From contig CP134874.1 of NCBI GenBank assembly GCA_037318855.1, positions 1,860,598-1,924,597 of the forward strand: DNA of 64,000 bases, written 5' to 3'. Below the pieces are notes generated by a model. That model was not told the DNA's origin, searched no databases, and saw nothing but the letters and a program-made list of their open reading frames with translations. The DNA comes from Candidatus Sedimenticola sp. (ex Thyasira tokunagai). Its GTDB lineage: Bacteria; Pseudomonadota; Gammaproteobacteria; Chromatiales; Chromatiaceae. The translations under genes and the position numbers were made by a program. Positions 17,668 to 27,678 of this stretch are shown here, one piece after another (the first letter of the stretch is position 1; the number at the start of each line of letters is the position of its first letter).

Positions 17668-18603
17668 ATGGCAAGAAAAAAAATAGCTTTGGTGGGCGGC
17701 GGCCAGATCGGCGGCATTCTTACGCTCCTCTGTGCACAAAAAGAACTTGGCGATGTGGTAGTGCTCGATATTGAGCCGATGGAAGGTCAGGTCAAGGGCA
17801 AAACCCTCGATATGATGGCACTGCGTCCGCATGATGGCTACGACACCAATCTCTCCGGTACCAGCGACTATGAGGATGTTCGTGATGCCGACGTCATTAT
17901 GATTACTGCGGGTCTTGCCAGAAAGCCGGGCATGACCAGAGAGGATCTGCTCGGCACCAACCTCAAAATAATAAAAGAGGTGGCTGAGAATATAAAGCGG
18001 GTCGCACCTAACGCCTTCGTCATTATGACCACCAATCCACTGGATGCCATGGTCTACGCTTTCCACAAATATTCAGGCATGCCCAAGAACCAGGTGATCG
18101 GCATGGCCGGCGCACTCGACAGCGGCCGCTTCCGTACCTTTATCGCCATGGAGACCGGCCTATCAGTGCAGGATGTATCCGGCATGGTGATGGGTGGTCA
18201 CGGCCCCGAGATGCTGCCTCTGATTCGTACCGCCAACGTGGGTGGTGTTCCCCTCACTTCACTGCTTTCTCAGGAGCGCATTGATGCCATCATCAAGCGT
18301 ACCCAGGAAGCCGGTACCGAGGTGGTCAAGCTGCTGGGCAACGGCAGTGCCTTCTTTAGTCCGGCCGGCTCGGTGATCGAGATGGCCGAGGCCTTCATTA
18401 AAGATAAAAAACGGCTTATCCCCTCCGCCGCACTCTGTGAAGGCGAATACGGTATTGATGGCCTTTTCGTTGGTGTGCCCTGTGTTATTGGCGCCGGCGG
18501 CGTGGAGCGTGTGGTGGAGTTCGACCTCACCCCCGAAGAGCAGATTCTACTTGATAAAACAATTGAGACAGTCAAGCAAACTGTCGCTGAAACTGGTATT
18601 TAG
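17668..18603 (+). CDS. mdh: Malate dehydrogenase (NAD), LDH-like type, first gene of rTCA operon
   Basis: This 311-aa malate dehydrogenase is of the LDH-like (Chlorobium/Bacillus) type, unlike the enzyme at 13052. The Rossmann loop is GGGQIGG (residues 10-16), with acidic Asp34 for NAD. Substrate residues are in LARKPGMTREDL (arginines), TTNPLDAMVY, LDSGRFR (Asp152-Arg155 region) and catalytic His178 in GGHGPEM. The gene starts 13 bp before the ATP citrate lyase genes begin and has AGGAAA as ribosome site. Its place at the head of the operon suggests it reduces the oxaloacetate released by citrate cleavage to malate. Confidence 0.94.
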   Translation: MARKKIALVGGGQIGGILTLLCAQKELGDVVVLDIEPMEGQVKGKTLDMMALRPHDGYDTNLSGTSDYEDVRDADVIMITAGLARKPGMTREDLLGTNLKIIKEVAENIKRVAPNAFVIMTTNPLDAMVYAFHKYSGMPKNQVIGMAGALDSGRFRTFIAMETGLSVQDVSGMVMGGHGPEMLPLIRTANVGGVPLTSLLSQERIDAIIKRTQEAGTEVVKLLGNGSAFFSPAGSVIEMAEAFIKDKKRLIPSAALCEGEYGIDGLFVGVPCVIGAGGVERVVEFDLTPEEQILLDKTIETVKQTVAETGI

Positions 18604-18616
18604 GAGTAACTAAAAA

Positions 18617-19888
18617 ATGCAAATAACAGGCATGTATTGGGGGTCAAAACTCCTCAAATACGTAGACTTTCCTACGTCTGAGGTGTTGGGGCCTGAAGCG
18701 ACAAACGAGGAGGTCAAAGGCCTCATCGAACGCCACGGTGAAGTGTTCATCAAACCGATGTTCAAAGGCGGTGTGGGCAAAAAAGGCAAGCATGGTTTGC
18801 TTGGCCGGGCCAAGGATTTGGGCACTGCGATGCAGGAGAAGTCACGCCTCTACTTTGCTGAACACTTCCATAACAATACACACTCCAAGGCTGAAGGCGT
18901 TACCTTCGAGGGCGGTGTGCCTGCTGAGTATGAGATCTACTTCTCGCTTACCGACAGCACCGAGTTCCGTGCGCCGATGATCACGCTGACCCATCACGGC
19001 GGCGTCGATATCGAGGAGCTCGGAGAGGATCAGATTGCACGCATTCCGTTTGATCCACTCACTGGTTTGAAAGGCTTTGTTATCTCCAATGCCCTGCGCA
19101 AAATTGGCGCACCGAAAGAGCTGGTTAGTCCGCTGGTACAGAATCTGCCCAAGTTGTGGGATCTGTTCCACAACTACGGCATGACTACCCTGGAGCTCAA
19201 TCCTATCCGCATGAAGCAGGCCAAAAATGGTCGTTTGTCACCGATCGCTTGTGACTTCAAGTGCGCATTCGATGAAGATGATCCAAACATGAAACGCCTT
19301 GGGTTGCCGGAAGATCTGGATACCTCAAGCTATTCTGACTTCGAGCTGGAAGTTAATCAGCTTCGTACCTACCAGGGCCAGTCGGATGTATTCGTCATCA
19401 ATGAGCAGGGCACTATCTCCGCCATGACCTTTGGCGGCGGCGCCAATGCACTGGTAACCGAACTGTTGGGTGATGCAGCAACCATCTCCTCAGACTTTGG
19501 TGGTAATCCTCCCTACGCCAAGATGCATGATATCAGCCGCATCGTATACAAATACTGGCTGGAACAGTCCAACGTACTGTTTCTTATTGGCGGCAAAGCC
19601 AACAATACCGATATCTACGAGACCTTCCGCGCCATGGCTGACGCCTTGCGTGATCATTTCAATACCTACGGGCCTCAGCCGCTGTATGTGGTGGTTGGCC
19701 GCGGTGGTCCCAACCTGATTCGTGGTTTGGGTTATATGCGTGACACCCTGGATGCTCTGGGTTTGCCGTACCACATGTTTGGATACGACTCGGCGATGAG
19801 TGAAGTGGTCAACTTCGCTCAAGCTGCCGACGAGTGGATGAAGAACGGTGGTCGCGAAATCGTCGCTAAAAAAATGGGTATTGCCTGA
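18617..19888 (+). CDS. aclB: ATP citrate lyase, small subunit (ATP-grasp/succinyl-CoA synthetase beta-like)
   Basis: This 423-aa subunit corresponds to the N-terminal part of animal ATP citrate lyase and to AclB (about 398 aa) of Chlorobium. Visible parts are an ATP-grasp segment (EVFIKPMFKGGVGKKGK; FAEHFHNN; TTLELNPIRMKQ with the metal-binding ELNP) and a citrate/CoA-side Rossmann domain (TFGGGANALVTELLGD; DFGGNPPYAKMHDISRIVY; LFLIGGKANNTDIYETF). With the large subunit it cleaves citrate with ATP and CoA to acetyl-CoA and oxaloacetate, the key step of the reductive TCA cycle. A GGAG site stands before ATG 18617. The symbol follows Chlorobium usage; in some annotations the letters are swapped. 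Confidence 0.93.
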   Translation: MQITGMYWGSKLLKYVDFPTSEVLGPEATNEEVKGLIERHGEVFIKPMFKGGVGKKGKHGLLGRAKDLGTAMQEKSRLYFAEHFHNNTHSKAEGVTFEGGVPAEYEIYFSLTDSTEFRAPMITLTHHGGVDIEELGEDQIARIPFDPLTGLKGFVISNALRKIGAPKELVSPLVQNLPKLWDLFHNYGMTTLELNPIRMKQAKNGRLSPIACDFKCAFDEDDPNMKRLGLPEDLDTSSYSDFELEVNQLRTYQGQSDVFVINEQGTISAMTFGGGANALVTELLGDAATISSDFGGNPPYAKMHDISRIVYKYWLEQSNVLFLIGGKANNTDIYETFRAMADALRDHFNTYGPQPLYVVVGRGGPNLIRGLGYMRDTLDALGLPYHMFGYDSAMSEVVNFAQAADEWMKNGGREIVAKKMGIA

Positions 19889-19956
19889 GCAATCGGGACT
19901 ATGAATAACACACTCAGGGCTGGTAGAAGAGGCCGTGAGCAAATGAGGAAGCCAAC

Positions 19957-22686
19957 ATGCATCCAGAAGGCATAAAAGCATTTCCCCACTACTTTGTGGG
20001 TACAGATACACTGGCAGATTTCGCCGTAAAAGAGGACAAGATCTGTGTTCTCAATATTACCGGTGGCGAGAGCCGAGGCGTGACGCCGGTCAGCCACTCC
20101 TACTCCAATGGCAATATCGTCTGCGGTACCGCTCCGGGCCGTTCCGGCACGGTGATGAAGACCCCTGCTGGTGAGATTCCCATCTACGATAACGTTGCCG
20201 AGGCGGTGGACAGTGGTCGTGAGTTCAACACCGTGGTGGTCTATCTGCCCCCGGCAGGTGTTCGCGATGGTGTTATGGAATCGATACGCGCCAATCCTCT
20301 TCTGAAAAAGATCGTCATACTGACCGAAAAGGTACCGGTACGGGATGCTCGGGTGATCCGGGCGATTGGTCAGATGCACGGTATCGATATCTTCGGCGGT
20401 AACTGTCTGGGAATCGCCGATGCCCATAATCATATTCGTATTGGTGGTGCCCTTGGTGGCAATGCACCTGAGGAGTCTCTGCTCCCGGGATCTGTTGCCA
20501 TCTTCTCCAACTCAGGTAACTTCACTACCACTATCGCGGTCTATCTGGCCACCGGAGGTTGGGGTAGCACGGTCTCTTTCTCCTCTGGTAAAGATATCTA
20601 TATTCACTTCTCTGCGCCTGAGTGGAACAACGCGTTCCATAACGATGATCGCTCAGAATCAGCTGTGATGTATATCGAGCCCGGTGGTTACTACGAGCGT
20701 GACCTCGAGTTTGACAAGCCGGTGGTTGCCTGTGTGGTAGGCCGCTGGAAAGCAAAACTGACCAAGGCCTGCGGCCATGCCGGTGCCATCGCCGGCAGTG
20801 GTGATAATGCTTCCGCCAAAGAGGCTTGGTTTATGGAGAAATTCGGTGTGGATGATATCTATACACCGGAGAATCCTGTCTGCTCCGAGAAGGGGGCAGT
20901 GGTTGTCAATATCTCTCACATCCCACTCGCCTTGACTGCTGTTATGGCGAAGCGTGGTAAGAAACCTGACTTCGATCCGGTAGGCGATCTATCGATGAAG
21001 TGCTGGTTCAGCAATACTCAGGGGATTGATCTGCCGCCGCAGCTGAATCCACCGGTTGTTACTGCTCTGGAACCCTACGATGAGCAGATTGCCGGGCTGG
21101 ATGATCAGGTGGGCGTGGTATTCCCTCGACAAACCCTGAAAGACGCTTCCGGCGCTTCGATGATGGACCCGAAAACACAGGTATCCAAGCTTCACGGCAC
21201 CAGTGTACTGGATGCCTCCACCCACAGTTTTGAAGAGAACCTGGTACAGAGCCTGGTACGTGAATACCCGGATGCCAACGGTACATCCCTGGCCAATATC
21301 GCCTTGAATGCTTTTGTTAACCAGAACGGCAAGGTTGGCTTGGCTGCCGCCGAAGCTGCTAGGGAAGCGGGCAATAGCCCCAATACGGCACTGTCAGCGG
21401 CTGTTGCCGTGGTAGGGCCAAAAATGGTGGAAGCCTCCCGTGCCACAACCGCTACTCTTGTAGATCTGTTCAAGAAGAGCGGCCTGGAAGATCCTGCTGA
21501 TACCGATTTCGACTTCCAGGCACAGCTGGATGAGGCGATCTCTGGAGATGCTGCCGGACAGCTTGTTTCAGATGGCAAGGGCAAGCGTGGTGCAGCACTG
21601 ATTGAGGCGGTCGAAGCGCGTGGCGTTAAATCGCTGTTTATCGAATTTCTCAAGGCGTTGGCTGAAAAGAGCGGTGGCCGTTTGAGCGGAAAGGTTGTGC
21701 TCGGCGCAATTGCCACTCATCTTGGTTGGAGTGCATTGATGCGCAAACGTATCAACCTCTCAACCGTTATGAATATGTCCTGGCACTTCCGCATATTCAG
21801 TACACTCGTTGGTTCAACAGCGAATGCCGGGCAGCAGTCAGACAGTGAATTTTGTGGTGTTGCCAACAGTGAACTGATGAGTAGTTGGAGTTTCTCCGAG
21901 ACCGCCCATCTGGCGCTGTTTGGCAGACGGCCAACCGAGGGTGAACTCTACGCCTTCTCCGTACTGTTGGGACTGATTGTCACCAATGGTCCTGGAACTA
22001 TCTCTGCCCAGGGCGCCAAGGGCGCAGTCAGTGCAGACGGCCCAGAGGCACCAGAGCGGATTCAGGCTAACAAAGGGTATATTGGTTTCCTTACTCATAC
22101 CGGTTACGCCCATGGTGGTAACGGTTACGAGGCTATCGCATTCCTGGTAGATCGTTTCAGCAACTCCGGTCTGACCGATCCGGGTGCAGAAGACCATGGT
22201 TTGAATCTGAAAGAGATGGCGACCGCCTATGCCAAAGAGTATAAGGCCTATAAGAAGAAGGCCAAGGCAGAGGGCAATCCGTCCTACGCCAAAATCCCTT
22301 GTGTCAGCCATCCGGTATTCAAGGGTGAGCCGGTGAACTACGATCCGCGTGAAGTCTTTGTCAACGACCTGCTGAAAAGCCGTGGTAACTACAATGTGTT
22401 CCTCGATTTTTACCATGAGTTGGTACAAGCATTGTTCGATACCGGCGTCAGTCGCGATGTATACTGCGTTAACGTCGATGCGGTTATCGCTGTGATCCTG
22501 CTGAAGATGTTGTGGAAGCCTTATGCAGACGGTGAGATCAGCGACAGCTCAATGGAGACAGCGGCATTTACCACCTTCCTCTTCGGACGAATGATCGGAA
22601 GCGCCGCCGAGATCGACGATCACACCAATCGCGGTAAGAACATGGATACCCGTACAGCTGCCAGCAAGTGCAGCTACGTCGGCTGA
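19957..22686 (+). CDS. aclA: ATP citrate lyase, large subunit (type II, 909 aa)
   Basis: The large subunit joins a succinyl-CoA synthetase alpha-like half (residues 1-330) to a citrate-synthase-like C-terminus (about 620-909). The phosphohistidine is His274 in KACGHAGAIAG. The C-terminal lyase part shows GPGTISAQGAKGAVSADG, THTGYAHGGNGYEAIAFL and VNVDAVIAVILLKMLW. A middle segment (about 340-600: DPKTQVSKLHGTSV to LSGKVVLGAIATHLGW) makes it far longer than Chlorobium AclA (about 608 aa). This agrees with the so-called type II enzyme of tubeworm symbionts and Magnetococcus. It follows the small subunit by 68 bp with a GAGGAAG ribosome site. Loss of this gene would break CO2 fixation by the reductive cycle. 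Confidence 0.93.
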   Translation: MHPEGIKAFPHYFVGTDTLADFAVKEDKICVLNITGGESRGVTPVSHSYSNGNIVCGTAPGRSGTVMKTPAGEIPIYDNVAEAVDSGREFNTVVVYLPPAGVRDGVMESIRANPLLKKIVILTEKVPVRDARVIRAIGQMHGIDIFGGNCLGIADAHNHIRIGGALGGNAPEESLLPGSVAIFSNSGNFTTTIAVYLATGGWGSTVSFSSGKDIYIHFSAPEWNNAFHNDDRSESAVMYIEPGGYYERDLEFDKPVVACVVGRWKAKLTKACGHAGAIAGSGDNASAKEAWFMEKFGVDDIYTPENPVCSEKGAVVVNISHIPLALTAVMAKRGKKPDFDPVGDLSMKCWFSNTQGIDLPPQLNPPVVTALEPYDEQIAGLDDQVGVVFPRQTLKDASGASMMDPKTQVSKLHGTSVLDASTHSFEENLVQSLVREYPDANGTSLANIALNAFVNQNGKVGLAAAEAAREAGNSPNTALSAAVAVVGPKMVEASRATTATLVDLFKKSGLEDPADTDFDFQAQLDEAISGDAAGQLVSDGKGKRGAALIEAVEARGVKSLFIEFLKALAEKSGGRLSGKVVLGAIATHLGWSALMRKRINLSTVMNMSWHFRIFSTLVGSTANAGQQSDSEFCGVANSELMSSWSFSETAHLALFGRRPTEGELYAFSVLLGLIVTNGPGTISAQGAKGAVSADGPEAPERIQANKGYIGFLTHTGYAHGGNGYEAIAFLVDRFSNSGLTDPGAEDHGLNLKEMATAYAKEYKAYKKKAKAEGNPSYAKIPCVSHPVFKGEPVNYDPREVFVNDLLKSRGNYNVFLDFYHELVQALFDTGVSRDVYCVNVDAVIAVILLKMLWKPYADGEISDSSMETAAFTTFLFGRMIGSAAEIDDHTNRGKNMDTRTAASKCSYVG

Positions 22687-22769
22687 TCCAACGTAGAGGT
22701 TGCAGTCAGATCAACTCTGTCTGCAACCTCTTTCGCACAGAATTAGTGATTAATTTTTGAGGAACAGAA

Positions 22770-24986
22770 ATGTCGAAGATTATTTGGACAAAAATTGATG
22801 AGGCGCCAGCACTGGCGACCTACTCTTTTCTGCCTGTCGTCCAGGCATTCACCGGAGCCGCCGGTGTTGATGTCGAGACCAGGGATATCTCTCTTGCGGG
22901 CAGAATCATTGCGAACTTCCCCGACAACCTGAACGACGATCAGAAGATTCCCGATGAGCTGGCGCGACTGGGTGACCTGGCCAAGACCCCCGAGGCCAAT
23001 ATCATCAAGCTGCCTAACATCAGTGCCTCTCTGCCGCAGCTGAAGGCGGCCATCGCCGAGCTGAATGAGAAGGGCTACGATGTACCTGCGTACCCTGAAA
23101 ACCCGCAGAGCGATGCCGAGAAGGAGATCAAAGAGCGTTACTCCAAAGTGCTGGGCTCTGCAGTGAACCCGGTGTTGCGTGAAGGTAACTCCGATCGTCG
23201 TGCACCAGGTGCGGTAAAGAATTTCGCCAAGAAATTCCCGCACTCCATGGGTGCCTGGAGTACAGATTCAAAATCACATGTTGCCACCATGAGCAGCGGT
23301 GATTTTGCCTCCAATGAGAAGTCCACCACCATGGCCGATGCCACCGATGCCAAGATTACCTTCATTGGCAGTGATGGCAGCACCACGGTACTGAAAGAGA
23401 GCACACCGCTGGAAGCCGGCGAAATCGTCGATGCCACCTTCATGAGCAGAAAAGCACTGACCCAGTTCCTGGCAGAGCAGGTGGAAGATGCCAAGGCACA
23501 GGACGTACTCTTCTCGCTGCACATGAAAGCGACCATGATGAAGGTCTCCGATCCTAAGATCTTCGGCCATGCCGTTAAGGTCTTTTTCAGCGACGTCATC
23601 GAGAAACATGCCGATACCATCGCCGAACTCGGTGTCGACTTCAACAACGGTCTGGGTGATCTCTACAGCAAAATGGAGAGCCTGCCTGCCGACAAGAAGG
23701 CGGAGATCGAGGCAGATATCCAGGAGCAGTACAAGAGCCGTCCCGGTATGGCGATGGTCGATTCCGACAACGGAATCACCAACTTGCACGTTCCCAGTGA
23801 CATCATCATCGACGCCTCCATGCCAGCCGCTATCCGCGCATCCGGCCAGATGTGGGGTCCAGACGGCAATCAGAAAGATACCAAGTTCGTGATCCCCGAT
23901 CACAGCTACGCGCCGCTCTATCATGCGACCGTTGAGAACTGCGTCGCCAATGGCGCTCTCGATCCGACCACCATGGGTACCGTGCCTAATGTGGGCCTGA
24001 TGGCGAAGAAGGCGGAAGAGTACGGTTCACATCCCACCACCTTTGAAGCACCTGCTGACGGCACCATCCGCGTTACCGACTCCAGCGGCAACACCATCCA
24101 CGAGAACAGCGTGGAAGAGGGTGATATCTGGCGTATGTGCATGGTGAAGGACGCCCCGATCCAGGACTGGGTAAAACTGGCCGTGACCCGTGCCAAGGCC
24201 ACTGGCTGGCCTGCGGTCATCTGGCTCGACCCGGATCGCCCACACCACCAGGAGATCCGTAAGAAGGTCGACGCCTATCTGCCGAATCACGACACCAGCG
24301 GCCTGGATATCCGCATCATGTCTGTCTACGAGGCGGCCAAGCTCTCCATCGAGAGAATTCGTGCCGGCGAGAACACCATCTCCGTAACCGGTAACGTACT
24401 GCGTGACTACAACACCGATCTCTATCCCATTCTTGAAGTGGGCACCAGCGCCAAGATGCTCTCCATCGTGCCGCTGATGAACGGTGGCGGCCTGTTCGAG
24501 ACCGGTGCCGGCGGTTCCGCGCCCAAGCACGTTCAGCAGGTTCTGAAAGAGAACCACCTGCGTTGGGACTCCCTCGGTGAGTTCCTGGCACTGGTGCCCT
24601 CTCTGGAGCACCTGAGCAACCTGACCGGTAATGCACAGGCGCAGATCATGGCCGATGCCCTGGACGAAGCCACCGGCAACCTGTTGAACAACGACAAGTC
24701 ACCGAAACGTAAGTGTGGCGAGTTGGACAACCGTGGCAGCCACTTCTACCTGGCGATGTACTGGGCCCAGGCGCTGGCTGCACAGACCAAGGATGCGGGC
24801 CTGCAGGAGCGTTTCGCTAAACTAGCTGCAGAACTCGAAGCCAACGAAGCGAAGATCACTGAAGAGATGCTTGCCGTACAGGGCGTACCAGGCGATATTG
24901 GTGGTTACTTCCGAGCGGATGAGGATAAGGTCACTGCTGTGATGCGTCCCAGCGCAACCTTCAACGCTATCATCGATAACGCGTAA
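22770..24986 (+). CDS. icd: Isocitrate dehydrogenase, monomeric NADP type
   Basis: This 738-aa protein is the monomeric form of isocitrate dehydrogenase, unrelated in length to the dimeric 420-aa enzyme. Signatures are [65 protein letters not shown] and the NADP region ([20 protein letters not shown] cut into shorter known pieces). It is the last gene of the rTCA operon, 83 bp after the ATP citrate lyase large subunit. In the reductive direction it would carboxylate 2-oxoglutarate with NADPH. This form is reported to favour decarboxylation in heterotrophs, so its use here is noteworthy. Two hairpins follow the stop. Confidence 0.94.
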   Translation: MSKIIWTKIDEAPALATYSFLPVVQAFTGAAGVDVETRDISLAGRIIANFPDNLNDDQKIPDELARLGDLAKTPEANIIKLPNISASLPQLKAAIAELNEKGYDVPAYPENPQSDAEKEIKERYSKVLGSAVNPVLREGNSDRRAPGAVKNFAKKFPHSMGAWSTDSKSHVATMSSGDFASNEKSTTMADATDAKITFIGSDGSTTVLKESTPLEAGEIVDATFMSRKALTQFLAEQVEDAKAQDVLFSLHMKATMMKVSDPKIFGHAVKVFFSDVIEKHADTIAELGVDFNNGLGDLYSKMESLPADKKAEIEADIQEQYKSRPGMAMVDSDNGITNLHVPSDIIIDASMPAAIRASGQMWGPDGNQKDTKFVIPDHSYAPLYHATVENCVANGALDPTTMGTVPNVGLMAKKAEEYGSHPTTFEAPADGTIRVTDSSGNTIHENSVEEGDIWRMCMVKDAPIQDWVKLAVTRAKATGWPAVIWLDPDRPHHQEIRKKVDAYLPNHDTSGLDIRIMSVYEAAKLSIERIRAGENTISVTGNVLRDYNTDLYPILEVGTSAKMLSIVPLMNGGGLFETGAGGSAPKHVQQVLKENHLRWDSLGEFLALVPSLEHLSNLTGNAQAQIMADALDEATGNLLNNDKSPKRKCGELDNRGSHFYLAMYWAQALAAQTKDAGLQERFAKLAAELEANEAKITEEMLAVQGVPGDIGGYFRADEDKVTAVMRPSATFNAIIDNA

Positions 24987-24992
24987 GACCTT

Positions 24993-25061
24993 CTGAGTAT
25001 TAAGCTAACCGCTTAATACTCAGATTAAAAAGGCGCTCTCTGTAAAGAGGGTGCCTTTTTT
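24993..25061 (+). terminator. Double hairpin terminator of the rTCA operon
   Basis: The first hairpin has perfect 13-bp arms (CTGAGTATTAAGC/GCTTAATACTCAG, 24993-25023). The second (AGGCGCTCTCT/AGAGGGTGCCT, about 25031-25055) is flanked by A-run and T-run, so it is a good bidirectional Rho-independent terminator. Confidence 0.85.
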
Positions 25062-25087
25062 ATTACCTGGATACTTCTAATCCCCCC

Positions 25088-25123
25088 CTGTAGGAGCGGT
25101 TTCTCGAACCGCGATAGAGCGCC
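25088..25123. repeat. REP element, TGTAGGAGCG family (single hairpin)
   Basis: CTGTAGGAGCGGTTTCTCGAACCG forms one REP hairpin; the partner arm seen in the 15536 copy is only partly present. It follows the operon terminator directly. Confidence 0.65.
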
Positions 25124-25389
25124 CTCCGAGCACCAAAAGCCCCACCCGCTACAATTGAGCCGAAAACCTTGCCTTTAGTATCCAAATGCTTTAAAAAAGA
25201 AGTATCTTCTCGTAAAAAAACAGTAATAGGGATGCCTGTTTGCATGAAATCGAAGGAAGCGATTGATTTAGTCGATAAAACCCATCTCAGCCAAGATGGT
25301 GTTGCCATGATCTCTTACTACAAAATATCCTTGATAAATAGGAGCTGAATTTACTATGGCAATAAAAGAGAATATATGTAGAACAAGTG

Positions 25390-25439
25390 GCGGGTTATGT
25401 CAGCGAACGTGCCAGCGGGTTATGTCAGAAAACGTGCCG
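25390..25439. repeat. Two 25-bp direct repeats
   Basis: Two tandem units start GCGGGTTATGTCAG and end AACGTGCC, with two or three mismatches. They mark the left edge of the accessory island and may be ends of a lost mobile element. Confidence 0.65.
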
Positions 25440-25478
25440 GCAATATAATCAGCTGTTATGCACTATAAGTAGAAAAAT

Positions 25479-25862
25479 ATGCGTTTATCAATAGTGAGTT
25501 TTCTTGTCTTATTTATGTTTGGTTGTTCAACTTTAGAACGGCCGGTTTATATTCGCTCATACCCAAAGTGTATTGATGTCGATACTTGCTTTAACATCAT
25601 CAGAGCAGTCATAGAAAGTAAATGGCATATTCCTGAAAGTGCAGCAGAAAAAGGTCTACAAGCAAAACTAAGGGTGCACCTAGGAGACGACAAAGAGGTC
25701 ATAAAAATTGTCGTTGTTGAGAGTAGCGGAGATCTGGAGTTCGATCAAACAGCGCTAGATTCAATTCAACTTGCTAAAGATTTCCGAGAACTTGACGGCT
25801 TAAGTAAAGAAATGTTCGAAACTAATTTTAGGAAATTTATAATGGTGTTTAAGCCTGATTAA
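25479..25862 (+). CDS. Small TonB C-terminal-domain lipoprotein, possibly a mobile cassette gene
   Basis: This 127-aa protein has a lipoprotein-type signal (lipobox region FMFGC, Cys16), so it should be membrane anchored. The C-terminal half resembles the TonB C-terminal fold (AKLRVHLGDDKEVIKIVVVE, SSGDLEFDQTALDSIQLA), which usually contacts TonB-dependent receptors or cell-wall partners. There is no proline-rich spacer or inner-membrane anchor as in TonB itself. The gene is AT-rich compared with its surroundings and is flanked by GTTATGC (25455) and GCATAAC (25866). That arrangement recalls a single integron gene cassette. Function is unknown. Confidence 0.65.
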   Translation: MRLSIVSFLVLFMFGCSTLERPVYIRSYPKCIDVDTCFNIIRAVIESKWHIPESAAEKGLQAKLRVHLGDDKEVIKIVVVESSGDLEFDQTALDSIQLAKDFRELDGLSKEMFETNFRKFIMVFKPD

Positions 25863-25865
25863 ATT

Positions 25866-25946
25866 GCATAACAAGCAGGTCAAATTCACTCCCTTCGGTC
25901 GTTGGGACCTCCGCTACGCTACGGCCCTTTACCCTGAACGTTGAAC
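25866..25946 (+). other. Possible integron attC-like site
   Basis: GCATAAC at 25866 and GTTGAAC at 25940 could be the R'' and R' core sites of an 81-bp recombination site. A GC-rich imperfect palindrome (GTTGGGACCTCCGCTACG) lies between them. GTTGAAC fits GTTRRRY; GCATAAC departs from RYYYAAC at one position. No integron integrase is in the window, so this is tentative. Confidence 0.3.
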
Positions 25947-26062
25947 TAAACCGCTTCGCGGAGCCTGTAGACCGACCACCGCCGAAGCAATAGCCCTCCT
26001 TCAAATCATCGTCAACACTCTCTATGGGGTTCATGCGGAACCTGGTAACAAGGAGAGAAACG

Positions 26063-26362
26063 ATGACTCCCTTACGCAACAAAATGATCGAAGCCATGAC
26101 GGTGCGTGGTTTCTCACCCCGTACCCACGAGAGCTACCTGCAAGCGGTTGAAGGGTTGGCAAAGTATTACCACCGTTCACCTGACACCCTGACTCCAGGG
26201 CAGGTCAAACGTTACTTTGCCAATCTGGCAGTTGAGCGGGGTTTGGCCTGGTCAAGCTGTCGGCTGGCCTTTCATGGCATCCGCTTTCTCTTCCTGCAGG
26301 TATTGCAACGGTCAGGATTCGATAAGGATATTCCCATGCCCAAGCGTAAAGCGAATAAATAG
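26063..26362 (+). pseudogene. Truncated tyrosine recombinase (N-terminal core-binding domain only)
   Basis: ATG 26063 has a good ribosome site (AGGAGAGAA). The 99-aa product is the SAM-like core-binding domain of tyrosine recombinases (MTPLRNKMIEAMTVRGFSP, RTHESYLQAVEGLAKYY, QVKRYFANLAVERGL, CRLAFHGIRFLF). The catalytic domain with the Arg-His-Arg-Tyr residues is missing; the frame ends at 26362 in a basic tail. It resembles the small integrases that often accompany IS91-type elements. It cannot recombine on its own. Confidence 0.8.
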
Positions 26363-26571
26363 GACACCCACGTATTGCAGTTTCAAAACGACGCCATTCC
26401 TCTGCTCTGAGGGGCATTCAAAATGAAAGCTACCAGCTTTTCCGATGAGAAATCACTGCTGGAAGAAACTATGGTGGGATGTCAGAGGGATTTTTCCGGA
26501 AACTCAAAAGGCAGACATGACTAAGCAATGGACTGGGCATCCATTGGCGAATTGATTTTAGGGTAGAGATG

Positions 26572-27588
26572 TCAGGGAGTAAGTAGTTGTCGGCAGGCAC
26601 TCATACCATGGGCCCACCGTTGGCCAAGTATCTCGCAAGCCACATGAATATGATCAGCTCGTCCAATCAGGGATTTGAAGCGGCTCTCGAATGAACTGGT
26701 CATGTATAGCCATGATTTAGGATCAATGTGCAGACGATCAAGAATGGGTGGTAGGTCAGAAGGAATTACGCCACGTTTATCTTCCCGGATAGCTCGCCCT
26801 GTCCAGTCCACCAGCTCAAGGTAATCCTCGAGACGAAAGGGCAGGCCATTGGGCATAGGTTCACGAGGGTAGCCAACAAATGGTTGGAGTTCCGATGGCT
26901 GGACAGGGCGGCTTGGTGCCGGATCTAATGTACTTGTATCGTTTAAGCCCTTCAGAGCCTGGGTACGGCGCCGTATGGAGGTGTGCTCTGATGATTCTGG
27001 TGTATCCGCCATTCCAGCCCTGATGGGGTTAAGATCGACGTAAGCCATACAGGCGGCGAGAGCGGCTTCATCGAGGAGGGCCTGGCACTTGAAGCGGCCC
27101 TCCCAAAAACGTCCTGTACAACCGTCTTCTGCATTGGCCTGGCGAGCAATGGTTTCATTGAGGCAGCGCATAAACCAACTCACTGAGCAGAGGCGTTCTC
27201 GCCAGGATTCAGCCAGTTCCTCAACCAGGGCTAATTCGGCTCTGCACATGGGTTCATTTGCCAGGAAGCGCTGGCTCAGTAGGGTGCCGCTAAACAGCCC
27301 GTGCCATCGTTCAATGATTTCGTGTAGGGACCAGTCAGCAGCACGCTCTGTATCGATATGGAGCACCACATGGGTGTGATTGCTCATGACAGCGTAGGCA
27401 CATAGTTCGATGGCAAAGTAGCGGGGGAGGTCCAGTAGGCGCGCTTCGATCCAGCCTCGGCGGTGCTCATAAGAGCGCCCTGTAAGTTGATCTGTTCCAC
27501 AGAGAAAGGCGCGGCGTACACAGCGAGAAACGCAGTGATAGTAGGGCGTTGCATCGAGGCTGATGAGTGACTTCCTTGGTTTGGGCAT
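26572..27588 (-). mobile_element. Y1/REP-associated-type transposase (IS200-like HUH family)
   Basis: This 338-aa protein is a single-strand transposase of the Y1 family. The opening (SLDATPYYHCVSRCVRRAFLC) and the HUH metal-binding motif in VMSNHTHVVLH (about residue 70-76) are diagnostic. CTGRFWEGRFKCQALLDEAA and AYVDLNPIRAGMA are family-typical further motifs. Unlike IS200 TnpA (about 150 aa) it has the long form with a C-terminal extension. It lies on the opposite strand to the recombinase fragment, and its 5' end stands next to a gene missing its start. It may be the RAYT-like enzyme behind some of the REP copies here. Confidence 0.88.
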
Positions 27589-27678
27589 ACTCTTTCCTTG
27601 AGAATAATGTTTTCTATATGTTCTCTATTGTGGCATGCTGGTCATAGAAGTCAATGTATGGGTGTCCATAAGTCATTG

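Noticed and set aside
19490..20433. Open minus-strand frames over the ATP citrate lyase junction (173 and 204 codons)
   Set aside because: They run antisense to two well supported subunit genes and have no family match.
25063..25308. 81-codon minus-strand frame behind the rTCA terminator
   Set aside because: Its C-terminal third is translation of the REP element and nothing in it resembles a known protein.
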